Below are positions 14,001 to 22,771 of a DNA stretch of 64,000 bases, one piece after another. The notes under the pieces were generated by a model, which was given only the letters and a program-made list of their open reading frames with translations, was not told the origin of the DNA and did not search any database. Location of the stretch: contig OX419341.1 in the NCBI GenBank assembly GCA_948470475.1, positions 16,494,475-16,558,474 of the forward strand, read 5' to 3'. The stretch comes from Galaxea fascicularis (lineage: Eukaryota; Cnidaria; Anthozoa; Scleractinia; Euphylliidae). Numbering within the stretch: position 1 is the stretch's first letter; each line of letters opens with the position of its first letter. A program made the translations under genes and the position numbers.

Positions 14001-17000
14001 CTTAATTCAGCCGAGCTTAACTGGATCAAGAAAATAAACCCATCGAAGTTGACTTATACATTGATGTACATTAACATGATTATGCATTTGGTTTGGCTCA
14101 TGTAAAGATCGGCGTTTGACCCAAACTCTATCTTCAGCCGTTTTTCACGCCTGGCCAGCCTTAATGAACGCCTCAGCCGATCCAAATGAAATCAGTCGAA
14201 CTTAACTGGGTCAAACGCCGTACTTCACATGAACTTAATGACTGAGTTTAGTTCGGCTCATGTGAAGTACGGCCTTTGAGCTGGGCCATACCCTTCTCAA
14301 CGGTAGAAGAAAAAAAAAATCCTTTTGTCATAATCAGTTTTAATCTTCGGCCCACTCGATTCATCTGCGTAGTTTGATTGCTTACGTTCCAATGAATTTC
14401 TCAATCTCTGCTCGAACCTCGAGTCTTCGTTCCATAAACTGTGCAAGCTTGAAGAAACAAACATTGGGTTTACGATTTCAATTGGTGTACTGATACTCAT
14501 ACTAATTTTTCTTGGAATTCTGTCCAAGGGGAAAGGTGCAATGAGGTTATCCCTATGTGAAGCACCAACCCAAGGTCAGCACTAGGGGTGGTCACAGCCA
14601 GGGTTCGTTACGTCCCTAGTGGTTCTTTAACGTCCCACAGAATTAATTGAGGAGGGTTGTGAGACGGGACCTTCGGTTTATCGTCCTTATCCGAGAAGAC
14701 TAGAAAGTCTAACCATTTGCAGATGTCATTGCAAAGGAAGCACTTTCTCCTCAGTTATTTAAAGACCCTGAGTGTTGGTCCGGCCGGGGCTTTGAACCCA
14801 CGACCTCCCGCACTGTAGTCCAGCGCTCTACCAACTGAGCCAACCGGTCGGCGGTGTTTTCAGTCCGCACAATTGATCGGAAGTAAAACAGAATACTAAC
14901 ATGGCACTGGCCTCTCTAAGTATGCACAGTTCAAGTGGAACATCCATAATTGCTCATTTCCTGACGAGTGGTCAAGAGGAGCGAAGTCTATGCTTCCTAC
15001 ACAACACTTGTTGCACTTTTTTTTCCGTCAAATACGAATTTCTTCAGAGTTATTTTCCAACTTTTTGACCGGAGTATCAAATGTAAAGATTGCAAGTTGT
15101 TTCGACATTTGTTATTCATTTTCTGTATTTGCTGTGTGAGCAAGCCTGTTCAGTCTTTAACCGATTCAAATTATGGCTTTCTACTTTTGGCTACAGGCCA
15201 CAGGCTAACCAATTCTTTGGAGCCACACGGTGTTAGAGAATGCTTCTCTGCGTCAATTCAAAGTCAAACTTTGTGCCCGTGCCAGACATCGTATTTAAGT
15301 CCTAGGCTTTCGCGCCAATGGCTCAACAAAGTTTTTTATACCTTACAATATTTCATTGTATCTTAGGCGATGTGACCGGCGCTGTACTGAGGGCGACCAG
15401 AGTTGTTATAACAAGAAGGTCCAGCGGTACAGTTTGTGGACATTCAAACTACGAAACAACGATCCCCCATCTAGAATCTTCAGTTATCGCATAGTTACCT
15501 ATGGTAAGTTTTGTCTTAAACGTTAAGAAAAAAGCGGTTAGCGGCAATGGAATTCTGTATGGAGTAAACATCAATTATTGTGAGGAAAGCACTCCTCTCA
15601 TTACACTAAGTCTCCCGTATTCTTTTGAGAAAGCGTAATTTTTCGCTACCACTATTTTTTGCTAGAGATTCTCACTAAAGCGGGAAAAATACGCGGCCAT
15701 CTTCATCACCATCACCATCATCATTATCATCATCATCGTCATCATCACTATCATCGTCATCGTCATTATCAGTATTTACATCAGTGTCAATACTATTATC
15801 ATTATGGTCTACTTTTTTCGTCGTTGTTATTCGCATTGCTTTTGTTACTTACATTGCCATTACAGGTTTTTTTATTCCAAGGCTCACGAAATCTACCATT
15901 TCGCTTCATTCCTTAATGCTTCCCCTTCAGTTGTACGTTAAACTCAATCTTTCATCGAAACCAAAATAAACCTAATTAACAATTCTTGAGTTAAAAGCCA
16001 TATTACAGAAACACAGATTCAAGGAATACTCATTAACTTTGAGACAATCGCCTATAACAGAGCATAATGCTAATTACAATCTGTCAGATATTTTCGCTCG
16101 CACGCAGTTGGTCTAAACGCATTACACGTGACTGAATATGTGGCAGCTAAAACTGGGGAATATATAAACAATAGTACATACATACATACAAACTTTATTC
16201 TCGTCCCAAAAAGGCTTTTCAGAGAATACATACTAAGGGATATAGAAATAAAATAAAATAAATAAAAAATAAGTAAACATAAGTAAATAAGAATAAAATA
16301 AATATATAAGCTATGAACTATCTACAGAAGCATCATGATCAAGTCTAATTAATAAATTTCATGATTAAGCTACATTGCACTGTCCATCAAGTCTTTTAAT
16401 AAAATGCTCTTCAATTTTCGTTTGAATTCTTGTAGTGCTCTGCTTAATTTGAGCAAGGGATACAGCGCATTCCAAATCTTTACAGTCCTGTAGTAAAAGG
16501 ATCTCTGTCCAGTTGCAGACTTTAAGAGGGGAATCTGAAGTTTCTGTGAATTTCTTGTGGTGCGCGTCGAAACGTCTGAGCGTTTAATGAACTGATCCGT
16601 TAAACTATCAGGTGCGCGACCAGTCATGCATTTAAATGCCATTACAGCATTTCTGTAATAGAGTTGTTGCCTGATAGGTAACCACTGCATTGCCCTAAGG
16701 ACTGGTGTTATGTGGTCAAATTTCTTCACTCCACTAATTATACGACAGGCAAAATTCTGCACTTTTTGAACTTTGTCTAGATTACTCTCGGTGGTGTTGC
16801 TCCAAACATTGGAGCAGTAAAAGAGTTTACTAAATACTAGACAATTGACTACTATAGTTAAGGTGTCCTTGTCCAACACATGCTTGACTCGGTTGATCTG
16901 ACCCAGTCGTGACATACAAGTTGACACAGTCACAATAGTCTCCATTTGGCGCGAAAATATGCTCGGATATTTGTCTGCGGACATTATCTGTTCCGAGAAG

Positions 17001-17710
17001 CCAAACGTTTTCCGAGAGCGAAACTCGAGGAAAACTGTGAGCTACGAGGAACTGATAATGTCCAAGGACAAATATCCGGGAATAGTTTTAAGGCCAAATG
17101 GAGGCTATTGTGTTTAATGGCCCTTCAAATATTTTTGGCAACGCGCATTTGGGGAATGTCAACGGATATTCCCCATTTTTAGCTGGGACATATTGAGTCA
17201 CCTGACGCGTTTAGACCAATGGCGTGCGAGCTAAAATACTTCGATCGATATAAAACGCGTGTTACGAAAAACATTTGAAGGATAACAAACACAATATTAA
17301 AACTATTTCCGGATATTTGTCCCTGGACATAATCAGTTCCTCGTAGCTCACAGTTTTCCTAGAGTTTTGCTCTTGGAAAACTTTTGGCTTCTCGGCAGAC
17401 AAATATCCGAGCAGATTTACGCGCCAAATGGAGACTATTGCTTATATAACTGTTTTGCATTACAGGCTACAGGAAACGCCCTCAGGTTAAATATTACTTC
17501 CACCGTGGCAATAATGAGGATAATTTCGAAATAATAACACAGGATGAAAGCAATGGTGTGTTCGCGTACATTAGGAACAAGAAAAGGATCAAGGGCCCCA
17601 AGATCTCCTACCTGGAGTTCCGAGGTGACGTTATCGATTCGGAAACTGGCGACTTGGCGTCACGCTTCGTGCATCGGATGTACGTCTTTATATCGCGTTT
17701 CGACTTTTAA
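1156..17710 (+). CDS. Fibulin/hemicentin-like extracellular matrix protein, 3' part of gene (5' end outside window)
   Basis: Twelve exons were assembled from AG/GT borders and matching phases: 1156-1239, 2139-2222, 2835-2906, 3358-3489, 4497-4577, 5823-5951, 6977-7099, 9561-9683, 10216-10326, 13519-13642, 15367-15503, 17466-17710 (TAA 17708-17710). All EGF-type exons are phase 1-1, usual for shuffled extracellular modules. Modules in order: four-Cys module, short DIDEC module, four-Cys module, cbEGF, four-Cys module, cbEGF, three further cbEGF, a last EGF-like exon, then a fibulin-type C-terminal domain. Calcium-binding signatures (DIDEC, DFDEC, DRNEC) open most EGF exons. No membrane segment follows, so the protein should be secreted into matrix. 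There is no start codon or signal peptide in the window, so the N-terminal part lies upstream. Family membership is firm; the choice between fibulin-like and hemicentin-like is open because the N-terminus is missing. No AATAAA was seen just after the stop. Confidence 0.82.
1594..1992. mobile_element. MITE-like element, family with GGGCACCCAACGA termini (copy 1)
   Basis: Begins CAGGGGCACCCAACGA and ends TCGTTGGGTGCCCCTG: 16-bp perfect inverted termini. The interior is rich in ATTTTCGGAA-like motifs. A second copy lies at 4990-5422. Confidence 0.75.
2139..2222 (+). CDS. Exon: short DIDEC module (truncated cbEGF)
   Basis: The exon is 28 codons in phase 1-1, after CTCTTCAG and before GTTAGC. It begins with the calcium-binding signature DIDEC and carries the first four cysteines and the hydroxylation-type [10 protein letters not shown] segment, but stops before the third disulfide. 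Either the module is genuinely short or the last pair is supplied by the next exon at 2835. Confidence 0.65.
2265..2300 (+). repeat. CCGT tetranucleotide microsatellite
   Basis: Six or more CCGT/GTCC units, with a degenerate C/T-rich continuation to about 2420. Confidence 0.7.
2835..2906 (+). CDS. Exon: four-cysteine module
   Basis: The exon is 72 bp, phase 1-1, between TTGTAG and GTAAGA. The peptide pattern is [14 protein letters not shown] followed by YSC, the same CxxxxCGxGxxC spacing seen in the exon at 1156. It alternates with DIDEC modules along the gene. Confidence 0.65.
3358..3489 (+). CDS. Exon: calcium-binding EGF module
   Basis: The exon is 44 codons, phase 1-1, between TTGCAG and GTGAGT. 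It begins DIDEC and has all six cysteines of an EGF domain with the YGGYSCQC core. This is the first full cbEGF in the window. Confidence 0.8.
3600..3801. mobile_element. MITE-like palindromic element
   Basis: GGCCATTTCCGAATTAC (3602-3618) pairs with GTAATTCGGAAATGGCC (3783-3799), and a second arm pair around AAAGCGAGTCTTAGTGCTCA (3638 on) matches 3729-3766. The element can fold almost end to end. Confidence 0.7.
4118..4285 (+). repeat. Penelope-type terminal repeat with hammerhead-like motif (copy 2)
   Basis: The core is CUGACGA (4184-4190), GGACUAACGCUC, GAAAC (4204-4208), GUC. The segment after it (CCTGTACGGTGGTCAATT, then TTGATAAAACCAAATTCTTG) matches 13320-13375. The segment before it (4118-4172) is the reverse complement of 13380-13436. 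Stem I is degraded. Confidence 0.6.
4497..4577 (+). CDS. Exon: four-cysteine module
   Basis: The exon is 81 bp, phase 1-1, between CTTCAG and GTGGGT. It reads [12 protein letters not shown] and then FQC, the third copy of the CxxxxCxxGxxC module. A Penelope-type terminal repeat and a MITE lie in the introns on either side. Confidence 0.65.
4612..4838. mobile_element. MITE-like element, ggcccggttgttcgaa family (copy 1, degenerate)
   Basis: Left arm GGCCAATTGTTCATAAGCCG and right arm CGGCTTTTGAACAACCGCGC frame a 227-bp element with TAATCCAGGATTA next to the left arm. Related copies are at 18980-19219 and 45703-45896. Confidence 0.6.
4990..5422. mobile_element. MITE-like element, family with GGGCACCCAACGA termini (copy 2)
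   Basis: Termini CAGGGGTACACAACGA and TCGTTGGGTGCC are degenerate versions of copy 1, and the interior shares the TTCGG-rich sequence. Intronic in the fibulin-like gene. Confidence 0.65.
5823..5951 (+). CDS. Exon: calcium-binding EGF module
   Basis: The exon is 43 codons, phase 1-1, starting DIDEC after a TTCAG acceptor and ending before GTTTAT. It has six cysteines with the central [13 protein letters not shown] consensus of cbEGF domains. Confidence 0.8.
6977..10326 (+). CDS. Run of three calcium-binding EGF exons (6977-7099, 9561-9683, 10216-10326)
   Basis: Three consecutive phase 1-1 exons of 41, 41 and 37 codons each encode a six-Cys EGF. They open DIDEC, DIDEC and DRNEC. The first two share the pattern [16 protein letters not shown] / [16 protein letters not shown] and end with an identical TCRG junction, so they look like an exon duplication. 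The third has the shorter [15 protein letters not shown] core. The 2.5-kb intron between the first two holds a half MITE, a SINE-like repeat and the hammerhead-bearing tandem at 8947-9372. Confidence 0.8.
7160..7660. repeat. Possible palindromic repeat
   Basis: GGCGGGAAAATGCGCGTGTG near 7252 is roughly inverted at 7549-7590 (GTGCACATTTTCCCGCGC), and GAACCAATCAAAATG has a weaker counterpart near 7628. Limits are uncertain. Confidence 0.4.
7676..7773. repeat. Half copy of the 31206-31363 palindromic MITE
   Basis: The loop and right arm (CATTTACATATGAAAAGATT, then GAATACGAATATGGCCTATT) match the intact element at 31206-31363, but the left arm is absent. Confidence 0.65.
8262..8450 (+). repeat. 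tRNA-type SINE-like repeat
   Basis: GGTTGGCGCAGTGGTGAGAG resembles a pol III A box of a tRNA-derived head; a decayed B box follows (ATTGGTTCTCTACGC). The tail has TTTGATTTG repeats and ends near CTAATTTGCGCCTAATAAG. Decayed. Confidence 0.5.
8968..9014 (-). ncRNA. Hammerhead ribozyme, type I (unit 1)
   Basis: Read on the - strand: stem I strand GGUCU, core CUGAUGA, stem II GUCUU/GAGAC around a UUGGCA loop (one G-U pair), core GAAA, stem III ACA/UGU closed by a UGCG loop (first pair is the core A-U), cleavage after GUC, then AGACU pairing back to GGUCU. All conserved core bases are present. Predicted cleavage lies between plus-strand positions 8973 and 8972. Confidence 0.85.
9158..9204 (-). 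ncRNA. Hammerhead ribozyme, type I (unit 2)
   Basis: Same fold as unit 1, offset by exactly 190 bases. Stem II is perfect here (GUCUC/GAGAC around UUGGCA), correcting the G-U pair of unit 1. Cleavage at both sites would release a 190-nt linear RNA. Confidence 0.87.
10858..11300. repeat. Degenerate tetranucleotide tract (GAGT / GACT)
   Basis: Starts GAGTGAGTGAGTGAGTGAAT and passes into many GACTGACT and CTGACTTACTGA repeats with substitutions to 11300. Intronic, no coding meaning. Confidence 0.75.
11734..13440 (+). mobile_element. Penelope-like retroelement, broken copy (RT plus GIY-YIG endonuclease)
   Basis: Reverse transcriptase motifs occur in order but in different frames: [17 protein letters not shown] at 11740, [17 protein letters not shown] near 12110, then after a frame change GRYIDDCIG (YxDD catalytic box) near 12210. 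A linker with [13 protein letters not shown] follows (about 12770), and the GIY-YIG nuclease starts at about 12925 with [17 protein letters not shown] and ends with a TAA near 13185. RT joined to C-terminal GIY-YIG is diagnostic of Penelope-like elements. Frameshifts make it non-functional. The terminal repeat at 13262-13440 carries a hammerhead-like core. Inserted in an intron of the fibulin-like gene. Confidence 0.85.
13262..13440 (+). repeat. Penelope-type terminal repeat with hammerhead-like motif (copy 1)
   Basis: Contains CUGAGGA, then GGGC-UAAC-GCUC as a 4-bp hairpin with a UAAC loop, GAAAC and GUC, the minimal hammerhead arrangement with almost no stem III. Three pairs of stem I (GCU/AGC) can form. 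The following CCTGTACGGTGGTCAATT block and the tail rich in CCCCCC are shared with the copy at 4118-4285, the tail in inverted orientation. Confidence 0.65.
13519..17710 (+). CDS. Last EGF-like exon plus fibulin-type C-terminal (FC) domain exons (13519-13642, 15367-15503, 17466-17710)
   Basis: Exon 13519-13642 begins [11 protein letters not shown], is phase 1 in and phase 2 out (donor GTAAGT), and joins 15367-15503 so that a Lys codon is split. The second exon starts [12 protein letters not shown] and then runs into beta-strand-like sequence; the third ends the protein with [10 protein letters not shown] and TAA. A Cys-x3-Cys start, an approximately 120-residue strand-rich domain without further EGF cysteines, and a closing hydrophobic-VSxxxF-type tail are the marks of the fibulin C-terminal domain, which also ends hemicentins. 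Together with the preceding cbEGFs this fixes the family. Confidence 0.75.
13764..14287. mobile_element. MITE-like palindromic element, 524 bp
   Basis: Left GGCCCAGGTCAAACGCCGTA plus CTTCACATGAGCCGAACTTA is mirrored at the right end by TTCGGCTCATGTGAAGTACG and CTTTGAGCTGGGCC. Internal blocks repeat the same words (CGTACTTCACATGA at 14219). Confidence 0.72.
14536..14852 (-). repeat. tRNA-derived SINE
   Basis: On the - strand the head has an A box (TGGCTCAGTTGGTAGAGCGC) and a B box (GGTTCAAAGCC), followed by a body with GGACGTTAAAGAACCACTAG near its 3' end. The order of A box, B box and unrelated body is that of a pol III SINE. It lies in the intron before the FC-domain exons. Confidence 0.7.
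15700..15800 (+). repeat. CAT/CAC trinucleotide microsatellite
   Basis: A run of CATCAC, CATCAT and CGTCAT triplets. The His-rich open frame over it is a by-product of the repeat. Confidence 0.75.
16165..16984 (-). pseudogene. CR1/L2-like LINE, 3' end of the RT ORF (5'-truncated)
   Basis: A 204-codon open frame encodes the region downstream of reverse transcriptase: [66 protein letters not shown]. This pattern ends the ORF of many CR1/L2/Jockey-type non-LTR elements. The - strand 3' side (about 16200-16300) is A-rich with AATAAA-like runs. The RT catalytic part is missing, and the first codons overlap a MITE arm at 16932. Confidence 0.72.
16932..17440. mobile_element. MITE-like palindromic element with about 150-bp arms
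   Basis: The left arm (16932-17090) and right arm (17300-17440) are imperfect reverse complements, ending CAATAGTCTCCATTTGGCGC / GCGCCAAATGGAGACTATTG. The centre (17165-17238) is itself the reverse complement of 16089-16163, so a second partial copy adjoins. It lies in the last intron of the fibulin-like gene. Confidence 0.7.
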
Positions 17711-18979
17711 TTGGCTTCCTTGTGTCACGCAAACTAAGTTGGTTGTCACGTTTGGGACTAAATGAGAATATTAAAACTATATTTAAAAAAAACCTTTAAG
17801 TCTGAGATTGCTTCGAAAGGATCTTTTGCATTTAAGACTAGCGACTTTAGTTTTATTTCGCATTAGGAAGTTCTTTAGCTATTTATATCGAAAAAAAAAT
17901 ATGTATAGGAACTACCAGTTATATGCGTTTCTCGAGCAAATTGTGATGATATTAACATGATAAGTAACCAATGAGGCGAAGATTCGAAGGTTGATATATT
18001 CAAAATATTAGTAAAACGTCATATTTCCCAGGGAAGCTACCTGCTCCGTATTCCTGTAAGAGGAGCGCAAATTTATTTGTATTGTTCATCACTGTGCTTA
18101 ACAGTTCTGTTTCGCACCAAAACTCACCGAAACTGGTACATCGAATTTGCATTTTCCACTTATGAAGAGGCAGCAGCCTCGAAATGTCAGTTGAATATAG
18201 TCTCATATTGTGGTAAAAGTATAAAACTTATCCAACATGAAGCCGTACCCAACCATGACTGGGGTGGCTTGGGGTGGCCCGAAAATCAAGCTCTTTAAAA
18301 GTGGTTCTCTGACAGTCTTCAGAGCTGATGTTAGAACAAGCTTATAGTAGTTGTAGAGGCTGATCGTAGCAAAATTATTGCAACGAGAAAGCAACGAGAC
18401 CATTATAACTTAAATAATAGTTATGCTTAGCTACATTATGCCTTAATGAAAAATACAACGGTGTTTTCATTGCATAATGGCAAGTTCCTTTGCTCTTTTG
18501 CGTTTTGGTTTTCGTCATGGTTCTCTATCGTTTTACTCAGGAGTTTCAGCAACACCAACCTGCAACGGCGACAAGAACGCGGCAAAAAAGAAAAAGAAAA
18601 ACAAAAAAACGGTTCAGTGAGCACAAACAATAACACTGCAGGCGCGTGATTTTGGAACACATTGGTTTGCGGTCCTTTTCGGTAACAAAACAAGGTTTTT
18701 ATGTGAAGCGTAAAATTTTCCTTTTTTTCTTTATTTCAACATGGTTCACATGTTTTGACATCATCCGTGCGTTATCAGAGGACACATGCACTGCAAATTG
18801 AATATATTTACTAAATAACATTTCCGTTTCAGTTGACGTTGACGTCCAGTAAAGCCTCTCCCTGTCGAGTGAGAGCAATCTCGACTCCAATGCATACAAA
18901 CATCTGTATGAATAAATTCATCGGACGTTACATCGAAGGAGACCAAAAAGATCGTTTCGCCGGGGATATATGTTCCTCT

Positions 18980-19219
18980 GGGCCCGGTTGTTCGAAAGCC
19001 GATTAACGCTAATCCAGGATTAAGAATTAATCAAAGAGCTTATTTCTCTGTCCCCAAATGCTGTTCAATGCCGATATTCTGCAAAATTTTAGATTAGGCG
19101 AAGTCCATCCTGAAAATCAAAAAGCAGCGAAAACAACTTTCATCCAGTAGTTAAAAACTGCAACCAAAGTTTACGCTAATCCTGGATTATGTTAATCGGC
19201 GTTCGAACAACCGGGCCCA
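18980..19219. mobile_element. MITE-like element, ggcccggttgttcgaa family (copy 2)
   Basis: GGGCCCGGTTGTTCGAA and TTCGAACAACCGGGCCC are inverted termini, followed inward by GATTAACGCTAATCCAGGAT and its mirror. Best preserved of the three copies in the window. Confidence 0.75.
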
Positions 19220-19792
19220 GCTTAACTCCCATCCAGTCTCAGACCAAAGACACATTAGCTGATATGGCCATTTCACAAATTTTAGACCGAACTTCAAGAT
19301 ATTTTTTGTCGGTCTTTTGTACGTTGTTGCACAACTGCCTTTATTTTCAGGCATGATAACCAGAAATCAATGTGAAACCTGGAAGAACTGCATCCCTATG
19401 GTCAATTCGGAAGCCTGTGATGGGAGTGCGCAAGGTCCACATAACAATGTTGCGTACGCGGCGCGTTGTACCCCGAGCTGTAACTTGTTTAATTCATAAA
19501 TGTTTCTATTTTGTCTTCTTGTTTGGATGTGCTGCATCTTGTTTGACAGACTATGTTGAAACAGGTCACCACTCACAAAATAAACTACATGTTGCTGCAG
19601 TTATAGAGGGTTTATTTTTGAGTGACGTGTTACGAGCTATTTCACAAAAATTAAAGGGGCACTGTTATCGTGGATTGTTACTACACTGCTCAATGAGCGT
19701 ACGCTGTACCTTTCAGAAAGAATCGGAGAAAAGAGAATCATTCCTGGTCCTCAAATTGAACAACAGGAGGTATGGCATGTTAATTACATACT

Positions 19793-20078
19793 AGTTATGC
19801 AATACTTTTGAGTGGTATACCATAGAATATCCCACGAGTCACTTGTATTTTCTTTGCGAATGTGTATAGGTGGTTTTCAGCCAATATCTAGAGACACCGA
19901 TAACAATGGGGAAACGAACAAATGCTGGTGGCCGAACACAACGAGCTAATGAGGAATATATTGTTTACCGTCCACCAGCATGGCGGCGATGACATAACGT
20001 GCAAACCACCTATACGAAGAAAATACAAGTGAGTCGTAGGATATTCCATGGTGTATCACGAGTAAATATTGCATAACT
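19793..20078. mobile_element. MITE-like element, arms about 85 bp
   Basis: AGTTATGCAATAC at the left and ATTGCATAACT at the right; arms include GTATACCATAGAATATCCCA and TGTATAGGTGGTTTT with matching mirrors. It directly abuts the next element. Confidence 0.7.
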
Positions 20079-20220
20079 ATTTTATACCATGTCATAGAAA
20101 ATACATGGCCGACACAATCAGTGCGGTGCATGATGGGAAGGTTCGGTGGAATAATGACGAATATACAACGGCTTTCCTCCATTTTGATTGGCTGTATTTT
20201 CTATGGCATGGTATAAAAAT
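20079..20220. mobile_element. MITE-like element, 142 bp, abutting the previous one
   Basis: ATTTTATACCATGTCATAGA, AAATAC and GTATTTTCTATGGCATGGTA, TAAAAAT are inverted termini. The two elements share their border base by base, suggesting one inserted at the end of the other. Confidence 0.68.
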
Positions 20221-21004
20221 CATTAAAATGTAAATGATGTTGTATTGTTCTTCGAAAATTAAGAAATGGTAAACGTGCAGCGTGCAAACCACCGAGTTAT
20301 GGATGCATGCGGGAGGTTGTTAACCACGAAAGAAGCGTGAGAGTCACTCTTGCTTGCTGAGTGCTTAGCAACCTTCCAAGTTCCAATGGCTGCACGCCGC
20401 ACGTTTGCGATTCCTTTGGAAAAATAATTCTTTTCTTTTTGCACAGCCTTTAACTTGGTCCACTTTACTTACAAAGCGAAGATCTAAAACATTTTTAGGA
20501 AAAATATTGCGATGTTCCCGTTAGACAGTGCCCCTTATATCAAATCTACTCCTTTATGTTTCAACTATTTACATTAACTACTGAAAAATGCGAATCAAAG
20601 ACATCTAAAAGAATTTTCACTCCCACATTTTACCCTGAAGAGCCTTCAACCTGAAATAATTTCGGTTTTTATAGTACACTCAACAAAATTACTCAATTGT
20701 GATTGATCGAGAGCAGTACAATTAATCCCAAATAGTACTCCGTAGGAGTATCTATTAAGTTTCCATGGCAACAGTGCGTGGAACCGCCAAACGTTGCAAA
20801 TTTGAACGTTTTCATTGGAGAAACTGGACGAAAAGGCACATACACCGAAGTTCCCGTTTTCTGGAATATGTAGTTGGACATTCTTTTTTATAAATACGCA
20901 ATAATTTACAAGTTGCACGACTTCATGCAATTCGTAGTTTTGCTGAGCGAACTATAAATAAAAAATGAAACGACTCAGAACTCGCGGGGGGTGGGCGGAG
21001 GGGC

Positions 21005-21433
21005 GGGGTACTCCTCGGAATTCTTGGTAGGGGTGTGCTGTCCGGTTCTTCAAACCCTGACCCTATTTCAGACCAAAATGCCATTTTCCATACCCGTTTT
21101 CAGACCTGGCCTCTAAAGTCCAATACCCATTTTCAGACCTCACGTTGCGGTTACAAATTTTAGTACTCTGTTGCAGCGTAATCGTAGGCTTCACTTCAGC
21201 GCCGAAGCCAAGGATTGGCAGCTCAGCTCGAATGGTATGTTTTGGTTACTTATCTTTCTCTATTATTCGTTTGGAGTTGAAAAGACATCACTGAATACGT
21301 TAATACGCTCTTGTTATACCCGATTTAAGACCATAATGGTAAAAGTCTATACCCGTTTTCAGACCAAAACGGCTCAAAACGTATACCTTTTGGGGCGGCA
21401 CATACGTACATGGCTTATATAGAGGAGTACCCC
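21005..21433. mobile_element. MITE-like element with GGGGTACTCCTC termini
   Basis: GGGGTACTCCTC at 21005 and GAGGAGTACCCC at 21422 are perfect inverted termini. The interior repeats TACCCGTTTTCAGACC several times. Confidence 0.68.
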
Positions 21434-22329
21434 CTCGGGGGGGGGGGGGAAGGGCGTCAGAAAGCAGAACTGCATGGTAAAACATAGAGGGAGGTATCTC
21501 TCAACAGCTTTCATTTGGAATGATTAGGACCCCACTTGGTAACTACAAAACGGGTACCAAAAAAAGGTTTCATTCTTGGAGTGACAATATTGGTTTTCTT
21601 TCCAAATCAAAATCACCTCTAACTAACATAATTACAGGTTTTACTTCTAGCAAAACTGGAAACCCAATGCAGTGAAAAACGTTAGTTCTGATACGAATCC
21701 TTAAGCAAAGAATCTATAACCAGGCGATGAAATAACTTGTTAGTGTTAGCCGAAAACCTATATCTAGACAGGCTCAAATAATCAAGGGTACTTCAGAAAT
21801 GACTTCCTAATTTCCACAGCATTTCCACTGAGCCTTCATCTTCCAGCCACCAGAATCAATGTAAACTCCCTTGGCATTTGCTAAGTAGAACACATGGAGA
21901 AAAACATATAAACGTGTGACATATTTTGTAAAGTCTTTGTGCCTGTCGCAGTAATTAGCTGCGTGTTTGTAGCCAATCAAAATTGAGATAGTGACACCTG
22001 TGAATAATAATACTAGTTAAAAGCCGCGTTAATCTGCATAAGAAACGTTTCGTGCAATAAAATAAGTAATACCACTATAAACCACCACTCACTGGCATTT
22101 ATTTGAACAACTTCTCGTTAAGACTACCTCCATAAACTCGAATACCTTCTACCTTTTTCTGTATCCTGTGCCCTTTTCTCTGGTAAACGTTTCTGGCTCT
22201 AATGAGCTTAGACTTAAGGGTCTGTGACCTTTCTGGTATGTACTGTAATCTTTGCGTCACTTATTGGACTCTAATTGCAGCCCATATTTTTGCGCGAACG
22301 TGTTGCAAACATCCATGAAAAGATCTAGA

Positions 22330-22520
22330 ATAAGTGAATGATGCATATGAAAGAAACATATGTGAACTGCGGATATGAAATCAAATGAAGAATGATCGTC
22401 GCAGCTGTGATCGCAAATTTTGTAATTGCGTAAAGAAGCCTGAAAAAATTCATTCTTCATTTGATTTCATATCCGCAGTTCACATATGATTTCTTTCATA
22501 TGCATCATTTACTTACATAT
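22330..22520. repeat. Inverted repeat with arms of about 70 bp
   Basis: 22330-22400 and 22455-22520 are reverse complements built on GATGCATATGAAAGAAA, CATATGTGAACTGCGGATAT and TGAAATCAAATGAAGAATGA. It directly precedes the tRNA-like element. Confidence 0.6.
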
Positions 22521-22554
22521 CTTTCACGGGTACATATGAGCCCAAAATTGACCT

Positions 22555-22570
<16 letters not shown>

Positions 22571-22589
<19 letters not shown>

Positions 22590-22648
22590 AGAGCAGCATC
22601 GCACCGGAATCGCAGGGTCACGGGTTCAAGCCCCGTTGAAGTCCTGAA
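22571..22648 (+). repeat. tRNA-like sequence, SINE-type rather than a functional tRNA
   Basis: The acceptor stem (GGCTTCA/TGAAGTC), D arm (GCTC/GAGC) and T arm (ACGGG/CCCGT) all pair, and the A and B boxes are intact (TAGCTCAGTTGG, GGTTCAAGCCC). The anticodon arm does not pair and that region is two bases too long. The flanking AATTTTTTTCAAGCTTCTTT recurs near 41090, so this is a dispersed element. Confidence 0.6.
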
Positions 22649-22771
22649 TTTTTTTCAAGCTTCTTTACGCAATTACAAAAATTACGATCACAACTGCGAC
22701 GATCATTCTTCATTTGAGATCTAGAATGAGCATTTGATTTACGAGTCACAGTCCATTTCCTGGCCAGCTAG

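Larger units (their letters stand above)
17711..22771. other. Repeat-rich intergenic region between two convergent genes
   Basis: No coding exon was recognised between the fibulin-like stop and the end of the opposite-strand gene. The interval contains at least four palindromic MITE-like elements (18980-19219, 19793-20078, 20079-20220, 21005-21433) and a tRNA-type SINE-like repeat at 22571-22648. The 19317-19499 open frame has no family resemblance and no splice support. Confidence 0.6.

Noticed and set aside
15659..15916. His-rich open frame
   Set aside because: It is the translation of a CAT/CAC trinucleotide repeat in an intron; no splice borders or homology.
19317..19576. Cys-containing frames in the convergent intergenic region
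   Set aside because: No recognisable module, no acceptor in matching phase with the fibulin-like gene, which already ends at 17710.
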